64,000 nt of DNA from Sphaerulina vaccinii. Lineage: Eukaryota > Ascomycota > Dothideomycetes > Mycosphaerellales > Mycosphaerellaceae. The translations under genes were made by a program, and so were the position numbers. Shown in pieces: positions 10,201-20,114 of the stretch. The notes beneath the pieces were generated by a model, which worked only from the letters and a program-made list of their open reading frames with translations, had not been told where the DNA came from and made no database searches. Each line of letters opens with the position of its first letter. Within the stretch, counting starts at the first letter, position 1. The DNA lies in the NCBI GenBank assembly GCA_022570795.1, contig JAKUDP010000001.1, positions 3,968,001-4,032,000 on the forward strand, in the 5' to 3' direction.

Positions 10201-13200
10201 CATCGAGGATGAACTTCACAGCACGGCGCGACATGTAGTAGACGAAGCCACGCCTCTGGCTATTCTGGTGAATGTAGCGCAGGATGATGTTGCGCAGGGA
10301 GTTGTTCCACTTGATCTGAGCATTGTGTACAATGAAGCGATTATTGAAGTCGCTAGTGTAGTCTGCCAGTGGAGCTGAGTCCACATTGAAGGTATCCGGG
10401 TCATTCGTTCGAGAGTTCTCGTGTGCTTCGAAGAACTCCTCGCTAGTCTCGAGATCAGGCACTGCAGATGGGTCTTCATCGTTCAGTCGTTGCAGGAGCT
10501 CGCTCAGGATATGCTGCAGGAACTGATGCTTGCCTTCGAGATGCTCAGTGTGGTTCTTCAAAGCATCAACTTTCTCCTGTAGCTTCTGCAATGACTCCTT
10601 GTTGTGCGACACCTCTCGTACAAGCTTGAGCTCCTGTTCACCCACAGCGCGGACGTTCTGTTCTTGCTTCTCCTTGATCAGGTTCAGCCTTCTTTCTATA
10701 AGCTCAGCTTGCACGCGACGTGGGTCGTTCTTCTGTGACATGACGCAGTAATGGGTTGGCTCGTCTCCGAACGGGCTTGTTCTGGAAGGATCACCAGCAA
10801 TCGTACCATGATGGTCTGTTTGTCGGAAGTAGGTAAAGCGAGGAGCAAAGCCAAGTGGTAAGATCTTCGTCTCCGGATCTGCCTCTGCCGGCAAGATCCA
10901 GTCAAGTTCAACAAAGTCGTCCATGTCTATCCACGAGAAGTCGTTGTCCGGAATGTCGAACTTTGACATGTCGACCAGTGGGACCTGCCCATGTAGCGAG
11001 GCAAGGGTATCGTCATTCGCCTTCTCAATGTCCTCAGCACTGGTACCTTCTATATTCGCAGAGAGGGCTCTCAGATCGGCAGATATGAAGTCGAGCTGTG
11101 CTTGGTGGATACGCATGCCACTTGTTGTCTTCGCACGCGCGCCCTCTTTACCCTTGAGGTCGAAATGTTCCCGTCTCTGATGCATGTCCAGCATGAAGCT
11201 ATCGAGCCGCATCTTGAGACCAGTAGCAGAGACGGAGTGCGCTGCGTAGTCCTCAGCATCCTTGTGCTTATAGACATGACTAATGTACAATGGCGACAAC
11301 AACAAGTTATACTTGATGGTAGCCATATGGCGGCCGAACTTCTTGCTCTTCTTCTCGGTAATGCCCCAGAGTGGACCTTGCTTGATAGGCAAGGACATGA
11401 CGCCCGAGAACATGGACCACCAGCTGTAGAAGTGGGAGAAGAAGCGCGGGGTGAGATGAACCGAGTTGTAGTTGTTCGATGGCTTGAGGTTGTTGACAGA
11501 CCAGTCGCGATCATGCGGTGCGGCCACGGCAATCGACATGTGAATGTGGTGACTTCGGAATCCACGATACGCATCATACTCTTCGCCCTTCGGTTCGCCT
11601 TTCGCGAAGTCTGGATGTTTTAGTACAACATCATAATGCGGCATAAAGTCAAATGTTCGTTTGCCATCGCCAATGTCGCGCTCAAACATGAGTCCTGCGA
11701 GCCATTTCACCTTTCCGGAAAGCTTCATCACGACCTTCTTGAACACGGCATTGTTCTTTGAGATGCTCGCGCTGGAAGTGCTGCCATCTTCACTACCCTG
11801 AGCGTCCTGCGAGTGCATAGCGTAGTTATTGAAATCTGGCACAGCGAGAATGTACTCTCCACTGTCAACGACGAAGAACTTGCGGGGATCATCATCTTGA
11901 GCAATGTTCCAGCTAACGTTGTCTCGCCAGACCATCACCAAGCCTGCACCCTCGCCAGTCAAGACGTAAGGATCGCGCGAGCCCTTAATGGCAAAGTGGA
12001 CATCACCATCGCCTTTCCACGCGACATTGATGCGCGAATGGAAGGACAGTCGAATCTTGTCCCAGAAGCCAACCCTGTCGGATGGATCGACAGGCGGCTT
12101 TGTGAAATTTTCAATCACTTGCATCGTGTCTTGTATGGCTGGCTGGTAGGAGGTCGACCATGATATTCTGGTAGGATTGCTTGTGTTGATCTCCATCTTG
12201 ATGTCCGAGTATGTTTTGACAGCAGAGATTGTGCGGCGAACATCGATAGCGAAGCCTTTGGTGCCAGCTTTCATCTTCTCGGGAGGCACTACCTGGACAT
12301 TGACACTTCTTTGCGACTCAATGTCTCGGAACTCTTCGGCGACGATGAAGTCCATTCGAAGTGACATGGCAGGTAGCCTAGCAGATTGGCCATGCGCTAG
12401 CGTAGGTATGTGCAGCATTGGCAGAGGATAGTCACGCATCTGGATCCGAACTTCGCTCGATGTCAAGTGCAGGTTCATAGGCAGCAAAAGGCCATACTCC
12501 ATAGCATAAGGCATGCCTTTACCAACACTATGCATGAACTTTGGAAGCTCATCCATTGGGAAGGACGGCTTATCGATGGTGAGTGCCATATCCTGAATAG
12601 CCAGTACCAAGAGCGCAGCTTGTCTCCTCCAGGCAAGAATGGATTCTGTCTGCTCAACATCATCCAAGTCATCAGCGACGCCGAACAACTTTCGAATCTC
12701 CTTGATCGCCTGGCTCTGGAAATTGTGCGTTCTGTCGATGCGAGCCTTCCATGCTTGCGCATTGTACAGATCAAGCTTTGCCCGTGCCTTGTCGACCGAA
12801 ATAGCAGCGGACTCGCTGATGCCACACTTCCCCTCTGCATCATACCGTATACTGCGGCCACGCCTATGGCGATGGCTGTTCTGAGGACTGGGCTTGTCGC
12901 CATGTGTACTTTGACTGCGCTTGGTGGCACTACCTTGCCGGTTCCTGGACCGCGACCGAGAGCCGTGGCCGACTTGGGCAGACTGAGCTCGTAGACGTGA
13001 AGAATTCTTCTGCGTACTTCTTGACATCCGCTTCTTCTTCAATTCAAATGCTTCCTCGCGCGCGATTCTCTGCTTCTGTTCTTGAAGGCCAGCTCGATAG
13101 ATTGCGCCAAGTTTCGATTCGAAGAGACTATCTTCGATGTCGAAGATGAAGATCTGGCTACGAATGGTCACACGTGGGACGTGTTTCGGACCTTCGGGCT

Positions 13201-16162
13201 CCTTCGTCAAGATGTATTCATTCGTTCCAGTCTTGAAGTGGTGCATGAGTTGTTTCGAAGTCTTCACTACGTTCGTGATGTTGTCAAAGATCTCGTGGAC
13301 CGACAGGGAATGAGGTATGGATATCCTGATGGCTTCTGTTGCAACATCAATCGACTTCTCACCAACGAGATTCTTGCCGACCTTCCGCTTGATGTCTCGT
13401 AAATCAAGTCGCAACGTCTTAAGAGTGACGATTCGACTCCAAGCTGCTTTCGTCGCTGGCGCTCTCACGTATAGTCGCGCAAGCTTGGTGCGCAGGAATG
13501 GTTGAGACCACCGGTGGCGCCCAGTCTCAAGATAATAGATCTGGACCATCATAGGTGGATCAGCAGGCATCTTGGCCTTTACTTGGACCAGGTTTGCCTT
13601 GAAATCCACAGCAGTGATCTCACGCGCTGCAATTTCTGCAAGTTGAGGATCGGTTGCTGACATGCCCGCACTCTGTACTCTGCTGAGACCAGGACGAGGC
13701 TCTTCCTCCTTCTCGCGATCCAAGAACGTCTTCTTGATGACCATAGCAGCGACACCAATCGCGAAGTGGTTGTATAGTGAGTACTGCAGTAGTATGCTCT
13801 TGGCGAACGAGTTGACATGGAATATAGGCCCATGAGCATCAGTGGAGGTTGACATTGCGACCTCGAAACGTGGCAGCGAGAGGAATGATTCTGGCTCGGA
13901 GTCGTCAATGGAATCAACAATCAAACCCTCGAGGTTCTGAATATGGAATGTAAGTCGTCGTCCATCAGCATAGCTCTGGTTCCGCTTTCGGTGGAAGTTA
14001 TGGTCGCCATGCTTTGCGGTCTTGTCCTTGTCCTTCTGCGGTGATCTCGTGATTGACTTGCGGCGATCAGCTGGATCTGTTGTCTTGGAGTCTTCATCTC
14101 TATGCGCTTTGTACTCTGTTGTCCACGACTCAAGTTGCAAGCCAAATCCGCGTGTATCTTTCGATACCTGCTCATCAACCCCTGCCAATTCGAGGCCAAA
14201 GTCCGAGCCTTCAAATTTGGCCTGCTCAAGCCATGCTGGAACTTTGCGCAGGAAACTGGCCTGCGGCTTGCCTGCTCCATGATGGCTGGACATCATGTTC
14301 TTTCGGAATTGATCAACGACCTGACGTACTCCTTCGCAGATGTCCGGTCGCACAAGGAAGATCGTGAATGATTGAGCTCTCCCAGACGCAATCACAGACA
14401 CTTCTGGTATGGCATTGATGTCAATCTGTGTCTCCACAAAGTCGCTATGCAAGAGATCGTGTCTGTCGCCTGCAGCACTTTGATAGTACAACTTGTGTCT
14501 CGAGTGACGGTAATAAGAATTCAAGCTGTAGTGCATGCGATCATCTGTAGCGTGTGAGGACTCGACCTCCAATGCTATCGATGACACAGATGAGATAAGA
14601 AGATCGAAGTCATCCTCTTCGGCATTCTTCTTGTCCATAGGAGGAAGGGAGATACGAACAACAGGTTCTTGTACCGAGAACTTGACGTGCGCTTTCGGTA
14701 GTAGCTGGGAGATCAGCGCATGATGAGCCGCCGTAGGCTTACGCGGTTGCTGGCGACCTGAGCGCTGCTTCATCATTTCGCGGACCAAGGGCAGATGTTT
14801 CGGATCAAGATCGACAGACGGAGACGTGCAGACAAAGTTCGCATACAGCATGTTCGTGTTGCGGTCAGTCGGGGCGTCCTGTTTTGATGCATGGATGGTG
14901 CGTGAGGGTAGAGTTGTCTTGACAGTAGCCGTAATCATAGGCACGTACAGCATGCGCTCCGGATGATCATTGCCATCGTCGATCCCAGCAGAGATTGCGA
15001 TACCCGTGAGAAGACCTTGATGCGCGACATCCTTGGTAGAGAAGTACATCCTGTGCGCTGGACTCTTCGGATCCAGTCGCAGAAGATCAAGGCCAAGCTC
15101 CTTCATCGCAAAGTTGAAGTAGACATCTCTGTCTCCGTGCGCTTTGATGCCGAGCTTCTTGGACAGGCCAACGAATCCAACGGCGAACTGGACTTCTTGT
15201 ATGCCGCGCAGCACGGATGCAATGAAGGCCCGGGAGTCTGATACAGCTCGCACAATGTGCTGATCACGACTGCCCGGATCTTCCAGCTCGCCCACAACAG
15301 CTGCCAGATGATCGCTCGACGCTGAGCCATCGCTACGGGGCTGAGCATATTTTCCTCGAAGTAGGTCGGCTAGTCGTTTGGCATGTTCGATGTCGTCAAA
15401 TGGCACGTTCACTCGTCCTAACTTGATCGATATGGACGCATCCCGCAGGCCTTCTCGTTCCCGATGCAGCATTCCATGGATGTTGAGCGTGCAATAGTCC
15501 AGCATTTCCGTGGACTCTCTCCCTTCTGGCGTGAAAAGAACACTTCGGATAAGCGACTTCCACTCTGCAGGACATTGCGTCTCCGGCCTGTGCTTATGGT
15601 GCTGGAAGAGCCTGCTCCGGTCGACTGTCTGCGATCTGGTGTCCACAGATAGAGTCAACCTCTCCATGCAAAGTGACCCCACGCCTACAACATTCAGCGT
15701 AACAGTTGTTGCGATGAGGTCCAGCAGTCGCAACCAGCCAATTTGCCTGTGTAACCTCTTGATCTTCTCCTTGACAGCTGTCAGCTGCCTCCACAGCTTG
15801 CCGTGTCCATCAGCATCCTCATGGTCAGCAGTCTTTGACTTGTCCGTGCCATCTCCATTCGCCTGCTGCTGCCGCTTTGCTTCGTCTAGAGCTCGCAAGT
15901 CCACTGTCACTACCAATTCCGTAATGACCAAGCTGCACCATGTCGGCAAAGCAAATGTTGGGCGATGAATTGACAATCCAACACCACGTATATTGATCTT
16001 GAGACCATTTCGTGGCGAGAAGGCGATGCGCCTGAAGCCGGTATAGCCCACGCGCTGGATTGAGACACCTGTGACGATGCGTAATATGGCAAGGACCACA
16101 AAAGTGAAGAGATATCCTACGACCACGAGTCCGAGGAGGAAGGATAAGGTAGGCACAGGCAT
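7268..16162 (-). CDS. FMP27: FMP27-type bridge-like lipid-transfer protein
   Basis: An intronless ORF of 2964 aa. The N terminus is a hydrophobic anchor (LSFLLGLVVVGYLFTFVVLA, residues ~6-25) followed by the FMP27 N-terminal region. The family's named motifs are visible: GFWDK near residue 1362 and WPPW near residue 2162 (GTYWPPWVPMEIMFEF). A coiled-coil segment (about 1800-1870) lies between them. The C-terminal ~350 residues are Ser/basic-rich and probably disordered. FMP27 belongs to the Hobbit/SABRE/BLTP2 group: long hydrophobic-groove proteins thought to carry phospholipids at ER-plasma membrane contacts. The length fits the family. The gene is intact and occupies 14% of the window. Confidence 0.95.
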   Translation of the reverse strand: MPVPTLSFLLGLVVVGYLFTFVVLAILRIVTGVSIQRVGYTGFRRIAFSPRNGLKINIRGVGLSIHRPTFALPTWCSLVITELVVTVDLRALDEAKRQQQANGDGTDKSKTADHEDADGHGKLWRQLTAVKEKIKRLHRQIGWLRLLDLIATTVTLNVVGVGSLCMERLTLSVDTRSQTVDRSRLFQHHKHRPETQCPAEWKSLIRSVLFTPEGRESTEMLDYCTLNIHGMLHREREGLRDASISIKLGRVNVPFDDIEHAKRLADLLRGKYAQPRSDGSASSDHLAAVVGELEDPGSRDQHIVRAVSDSRAFIASVLRGIQEVQFAVGFVGLSKKLGIKAHGDRDVYFNFAMKELGLDLLRLDPKSPAHRMYFSTKDVAHQGLLTGIAISAGIDDGNDHPERMLYVPMITATVKTTLPSRTIHASKQDAPTDRNTNMLYANFVCTSPSVDLDPKHLPLVREMMKQRSGRQQPRKPTAAHHALISQLLPKAHVKFSVQEPVVRISLPPMDKKNAEEDDFDLLISSVSSIALEVESSHATDDRMHYSLNSYYRHSRHKLYYQSAAGDRHDLLHSDFVETQIDINAIPEVSVIASGRAQSFTIFLVRPDICEGVRQVVDQFRKNMMSSHHGAGKPQASFLRKVPAWLEQAKFEGSDFGLELAGVDEQVSKDTRGFGLQLESWTTEYKAHRDEDSKTTDPADRRKSITRSPQKDKDKTAKHGDHNFHRKRNQSYADGRRLTFHIQNLEGLIVDSIDDSEPESFLSLPRFEVAMSTSTDAHGPIFHVNSFAKSILLQYSLYNHFAIGVAAMVIKKTFLDREKEEEPRPGLSRVQSAGMSATDPQLAEIAAREITAVDFKANLVQVKAKMPADPPMMVQIYYLETGRHRWSQPFLRTKLARLYVRAPATKAAWSRIVTLKTLRLDLRDIKRKVGKNLVGEKSIDVATEAIRISIPHSLSVHEIFDNITNVVKTSKQLMHHFKTGTNEYILTKEPEGPKHVPRVTIRSQIFIFDIEDSLFESKLGAIYRAGLQEQKQRIAREEAFELKKKRMSRSTQKNSSRLRAQSAQVGHGSRSRSRNRQGSATKRSQSTHGDKPSPQNSHRHRRGRSIRYDAEGKCGISESAAISVDKARAKLDLYNAQAWKARIDRTHNFQSQAIKEIRKLFGVADDLDDVEQTESILAWRRQAALLVLAIQDMALTIDKPSFPMDELPKFMHSVGKGMPYAMEYGLLLPMNLHLTSSEVRIQMRDYPLPMLHIPTLAHGQSARLPAMSLRMDFIVAEEFRDIESQRSVNVQVVPPEKMKAGTKGFAIDVRRTISAVKTYSDIKMEINTSNPTRISWSTSYQPAIQDTMQVIENFTKPPVDPSDRVGFWDKIRLSFHSRINVAWKGDGDVHFAIKGSRDPYVLTGEGAGLVMVWRDNVSWNIAQDDDPRKFFVVDSGEYILAVPDFNNYAMHSQDAQGSEDGSTSSASISKNNAVFKKVVMKLSGKVKWLAGLMFERDIGDGKRTFDFMPHYDVVLKHPDFAKGEPKGEEYDAYRGFRSHHIHMSIAVAAPHDRDWSVNNLKPSNNYNSVHLTPRFFSHFYSWWSMFSGVMSLPIKQGPLWGITEKKSKKFGRHMATIKYNLLLSPLYISHVYKHKDAEDYAAHSVSATGLKMRLDSFMLDMHQRREHFDLKGKEGARAKTTSGMRIHQAQLDFISADLRALSANIEGTSAEDIEKANDDTLASLHGQVPLVDMSKFDIPDNDFSWIDMDDFVELDWILPAEADPETKILPLGFAPRFTYFRQTDHHGTIAGDPSRTSPFGDEPTHYCVMSQKNDPRRVQAELIERRLNLIKEKQEQNVRAVGEQELKLVREVSHNKESLQKLQEKVDALKNHTEHLEGKHQFLQHILSELLQRLNDEDPSAVPDLETSEEFFEAHENSRTNDPDTFNVDSAPLADYTSDFNNRFIVHNAQIKWNNSLRNIILRYIHQNSQRRGFVYYMSRRAVKFILDVLEERNKEGSPSTPKRQKSQSTQYSAMSPDADDEETVQDRIDELLRDGRSFVNAEESDNLERWETGGKGGPTDDIAVEFAALNTYHFRLIAPQVQLQSEKNPKSAVLVTAKGMQLKVVQIMEKDKIDDDVSGLVQRRFNAAADSLQMFVTSTKTFSTEYLHFYSANRYGVKAGTYWPPWVPMEIMFEFQTNPYGFSRVVHRTSASLRYDKYNQLRLKYNDDISGGEPTNSQDTEEAETRMDHVWLEFPHFRAICDSTQYFAMYVIAMDLLLYNEPLEKTRSERLEKIMLASDFSDLTGAPEMVQMLQERIRQLEEIKMHFQVNERFLDRQGWKDRIKLDQDLASCEDELFFMMKAITTSQQHVEERREPDNSGGFMHLHIASREIAWHLIRDKGESLIELQLKDATFDRTDNYDGSNYNSMEISRINGYNLLKDALYPEIISPFTDESKGGRRLRDGKMLRVHWLMLEAIAGIPVVDYFEVDLVPLRLQIERDVAKKIFEYIFPGVGGSAFDGGFSPFIVKNMLPAQEEEDEAGREDSQPVLGADTSEYYDVQSDANGPGSLDARLKPTLTLGKHKKTKVDGKGLGISNASNHGLHGFTIFQSSDKSSRNASGTRTPASRSALSQTNLTPVARSPSQRSLSTMHSTADSDERDGKSKRLAAAYRQSNEDKKKKDKKKDEGRPSDDLTQMMSRASNYMTLSYVKIPSMVLCLSYKGQGKRNIEDVHDLVFKMPTLEYRNKTWSNLDLAMQLKKDVVRALISHAGAIVGNKFSHHKPNKQVVGKLRELANRSTFMSPNSSQAAWVGGQSGMNHMPGPADWTTTNSSETSSFIGSSRGETSGRPSSARPPTAGSSMLRRSMSYSSPEDSRSDLRFSEEGSSAPAPSFAVNGNGYGHDHNTPSPKPLPSQRLSPGPNADESRNRAISITRHLTGFSDRLRQRQTTNGSTNSNADSAEDNEESKRKSKLLLGPQKLLGRFKD

Positions 16163-17685
16163 GTCGTATGCGCCGGCTCCATCAATTCGAGCACCTCCTG
16201 CGCGTATTAATGGGGTTCACGTCGTCGCGCTCCGTTATTCTCGCGCCTCTCGTGGTCATGTTATCGTGTCAGTCGTGTGTGCTGCGCGCATAGTGGAAAT
16301 CGTGAGAGGTGAGGTCGAGTCGTGTGGTATGTATGTACCGGAGTCAAGGTCCGCGGACGCAGGAGTAGGAGGAATTCGTAGGCGGTTGCAGGATTCAAGA
16401 GTGTCCTGATATGGTCCTCGTGAGCTGTATCGATGTGCGCCGGACAGCCGCAAGAGAATGAAGCGGCTCTGGCAGGTCAGAAGAACGAGGTTACGAGGTT
16501 AGAAGTCCAGTAGAACTATGATGCTCCTGCCGGCCTTACTGTATTTCCAGCAGCCCGGATTGATCGGATGCACTACAAAGGTCGATATTGCTTTTTTCGA
16601 AGAACAATCGCCACCGTTCAGTGATCACTTCCAGACCTTCAATTCAGCGCTTTGGGGAGGTCTTGTCGAAGATGCCTACAACTTGCACTTCGATATCAAC
16701 TGTTTGAAACAAGTCCTGGTCGAGGTTTTGTGCTCGAGCAAGGATCATTCATCCAAGCTCCACTTGCGGCTCTTCCCACGTTGTGAGATCTCCACTGCCG
16801 ACGGGAAACCAAAGCTTCTCAGTACCACCATCGTCATCGTCATAATCGACAAAACATCAGTACAATAATGTTCTCTAGCTGTGCTCTGGCAATGCACATG
16901 AGTGTCACGACTTAAGCTGCGACCTGGCCACTCATGTGATGGAGGAAGAGTGTTCGAAGCGGGTCAGCACAGTGTACAGAGACCGCCAAGTGAGGCAACA
17001 GATCGACCTTGCAATCCTCATCAGTATGTCTACGAACGCAGATCCAGCCATATCGTGCAGCGACCTTGAGCTCAAGGAGAAAGCTGCGCCCTACGATGAA
17101 GGACGGAATGCGCGATTGACACGTTCTGGTTGTCTTCGATAGGTGGTCAACATTCCGTACACCTTGCGGGTCATACTTCGAAATAAGCTCTATTTCATGA
17201 AAATCGTTAATTCGGACATTCGCAGATTGAGCCTCCAAACTGGACGGTGGAGATGTCAAACTTCTTAAACAATGTCTTTACGAGACAGTCTTTCGATTGG
17301 TCTGACCAGATCTCCGCAGATGTGTCCTTGGACCATGCTATCGCCTTGCTCACAAAAATGGCTAACCCTAAGGAAAAAGGCTTGGCGGACCCAGATCAAC
17401 GCATGTCGCCTGCAACGGGGAGCCCCAGGTGATCATTGAAGCTCGAGAGACTGATAGTGATAAGCAGAGTCAGGTCGATAGATCTCCCAGGCTTCAAAGA
17501 TAGGTCAATATATGTCAACTGACCGCGAGAGAAGATGGCAATCCGGACCGACACCCTGGCCCAAGCGCTTTCAAGCTTCGAGCATATCAATATGTGCGGA
17601 GAACAAGACGATAGATAAACAGAGGTCTGCCAGACAGCGAGAGTACCGTCCTTGCTAATACCAAAGAGACCAGTAGCAGTTCAAG
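16163..17685. other. No supported gene; a few protein-like ORFs
   Basis: Left part: the FMP27 promoter side. Short frames with some protein character occur at 16518-16868 (+), 16912-17259 (-), 17253-17432 (+) and 17396-17590 (-). None has a family match I recognise, and they overlap on opposite strands. I could not build a spliced model, so no gene is called. Confidence 0.4.
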
Positions 17686-18334
17686 ATGTACAGCCACATC
17701 CCCTTTATCGTCCTCGCTTACCTCGGATCTCAAGCTGCATCGAAACGCTCTAGTCACCATCAAGGTTCGAAGTGCCTTGAATCAGGAGAAGGAGAAGCCA
17801 TCGCAAAAGGCTGGCTCAAGTTGTGGGAAACAGACTCCTCGGGCAAGCGTTCGTCTCCAGATGTCGTTCGCAGAACCGTGACACCCGACTTTGAGCTTTA
17901 CGACGCAGGCATCATCCCGAAAAGCCCTGATACGGCCTTCTTGTACCGAGACCGAAAAGACTATTGAAGACGACTTCGCCAACCCATCGAAGTGGGTTTC
18001 TGAGACGGACGAAAAGTATACTCTTATTCTGAACGTTGCGAATTGCGATACCACTGTGGTGAGATGGGAGATGCATGGTAAGAGTGGAGAGCATAAAAAT
18101 ACGTGGGTGTGAACTCATCTCGTTGCGTTGGTCGATGCTGACTTTGGCTGTACTACCAGAACGATTCAAGTGCCCGTTGGCTCGCCAGTCGAGTACAAAG
18201 GCATTGGCATCCTGCAAATCGATCTGGATTCAAGGTTGATTCGAAAGGCGATATCTTCAGCAGACTACCTGAATTACAATGCTGCTCTTGGAATGGATGT
18301 GGTGGCGCTCGCACTTGGTGTCAAGACATGCTGA
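17686..18334 (+). pseudogene. Secreted NTF2-like protein, 1-nt frameshift
   Basis: ATG 17686 begins a signal peptide (MYSHIPFIVLAYLGSQAAS). A small alpha+beta domain of the NTF2/SnoaL type follows (GEGEAIAKGWLKLW, DFELYDAGI). After LYRDRK the frame runs into TGA at 17965. The continuing sequence (IEDDFANPSKW, EKYTLILNVANC) is in the next frame. The shift falls in the A run at 17955-17958, one A too many. Further on, an intron 18103-18159 (GTGGGT...CTGAC...CAG, 57 nt) joins to a final exon ending at 18334. NTF2-like folds serve as small enzymes or binding proteins; the ligand is unknown. The lesion may be real or a homopolymer sequencing error. Confidence 0.6.
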
Positions 18335-18505
18335 GAGATCGTGGCTCTATCACTTTGCAAGCGAGGATTCACTTATGAATGGCTAGTTTGGGCCTCACGC
18401 TAATGGATGTCTTTCTTGGCGTGTTTCTGGCGGCTCTGCTCTCGTCATCCAACAAAACAACGCGTCGCAAGCGCGACCTTCTCCTCTCCTACATCATCAA
18501 TCCCA

Positions 18506-19738
18506 TCAACTTCTCAAGTATGCTTTTACCGCATCTCCCCACTCCGCTGCTCTCTTGTAGTAGTATATCTCAGGCGCGTTGCCCAACTTCAGACCATCTA
18601 TCGCCTCCGCCAATGCCTCACCAGAGCCATCCTCCTTGAGATCTTTCACAGCATAGATATACTGGCGAACACAAAAGATGATAGCTCCAGATTGCGGTAG
18701 GCGAAAGAGCACTTGTCGCTCGCATCTGAGAAACATGTCATTGGGATGAAGTTCCACCGCATGCGCTTCCTTCCGCGTGCCTGTGGTGAGCCGATGGCCC
18801 TTTGGTGTAAAGAGCTTGTTATATGGTGTCAGAGACCACTGTCAACAAGATCAGCATTCAGTCCTTCAGGACATGGATTGACGAACATACATTACACCTG
18901 GTAGAGAACTTCCCAGCAGGCAAGTTCCTGAACCATCGATCCACACTGCGCTCCAGCTTCTCTGCATACCCTGGTACCGGTTCATGAAACTGGCGAAGAT
19001 TCTTTCCGAGGATACTACGAGCATCGAAGCTGTTTGGGAAGCAGCTGAGGAATGCACGCAAAGTATAGCTCTCGGTCTTGTCGTCTGGCATCAGCAGAAA
19101 GAAGTCCTCTTCCACCATCTTTCCGAGTGCCCGAAGTGTATCGCGAGCGGTCTGGCCAGGTTTCAACAAGTACCGTTGCTTGGTCATGTCGCTCCACAGC
19201 TCGTGCCTCGCGAAGTCGACATTCCATCGTAGGCCGAAGATTGAAGGGAAGCGTTGTGGCAAGTATATGGTGGTCATCCATACGTAAAGCTCTTCGACCG
19301 CAGGTGCTACAGTCACGTCTTCTGCTCCGACCACAGCTTCCAGATGATCATTGAGCAAGCGTCGTCGTTCTTCGAGTCTTGCTGGGGTGTTCTTATCGAT
19401 ACGGATGAGGTCGGAAACGGAGATCTTCTCCAGTGCTGTCGAATTTGCGCTTGGGTCAGGCCGACGGATCGTCAACAGTGCTCTAGAGACTGACCCATGC
19501 TCATATAGAACTTCGACTTGTATGGACGATGCTGGACAGGCTCCTCGTTCTTCCAATCGAATTCGACCAAAGGCACGATGTCCTCGACGTCAGTCTTGCT
19601 GTACGAAACTTTCGGATCGTCTCCAACCAATTGCGAAGGTCTTCGCCAAACGAGAAGGCGATAAAGAAGGGTCACCAGACTCATAAACGTGAGAATGTAT
19701 GCAATCTGGAACAGAATTGACAACATAGCTGGCATCAT
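18506..19738 (-). CDS. DUF3445 heme-dependent oxidative N-demethylase-like
   Basis: Predicted exons on the minus strand are 19738-19495, 19435-18891 and 18838-18506, giving 373 aa. The introns are 59 nt (donor GTCAGT) and 52 nt (donor GTATGT). The N terminus is a membrane anchor (residues ~2-25) before the DUF3445 body. Family features include YVWMTTIYLPQRFPS, the link RCN-WSLTPYNKLF across intron 2, FTPKGHRLTTG, and the C-terminal FLRCERQVLFRLPQSGAI. Characterised DUF3445 proteins bind heme and oxidatively remove N-methyl groups from amines. The fungal substrate is not known. The next gene is an amino-acid permease on the other strand. Confidence 0.8.
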
Positions 19739-20114
19739 CAGCTTCCATGTATTCACGAAATGCTAGAATACACTACAGATCACTAACGCAGACATATATA
19801 AGGTACATAACGGCGCAACCTTAGACCATCTATCAGCAGTACGATTTTTCTTGGCATCCGGCCTCGTTGCGAGCCTTACGACGTTACGACGACACGATAC
19901 CAACCAGGATGAAAGCCAACATCTGTCTTATCTGCTCGGCGTCACCTGCCTTTCCGGCACTTGACTCTTCTACTGAACCAAGATCGTAAGATAGCAAGAG
20001 TGGGGCATCTAATCTATCAACATTACATCTAGGATATCGCATATCGTGTTGCACGTCGCGTGCTGCACATCATCGCTCTCCAGCTAACATAGCCAACTTG
20101 GCTTCATCGCCATC
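19739..20114. promoter_or_regulatory. Divergent promoter region, N-demethylase/permease
   Basis: The 376-bp spacer separates the start of the minus-strand DUF3445 gene from the start of the plus-strand permease. Both promoters must lie here, which would allow joint control. TATA-like AT-rich stretches are visible near 19790, but no defined operator could be assigned. Confidence 0.4.

Noticed and set aside
8414..15968. Many 60-190 codon ORFs on the plus strand opposite FMP27
   Set aside because: Shadows of the 2964-codon gene; none has independent domain evidence.
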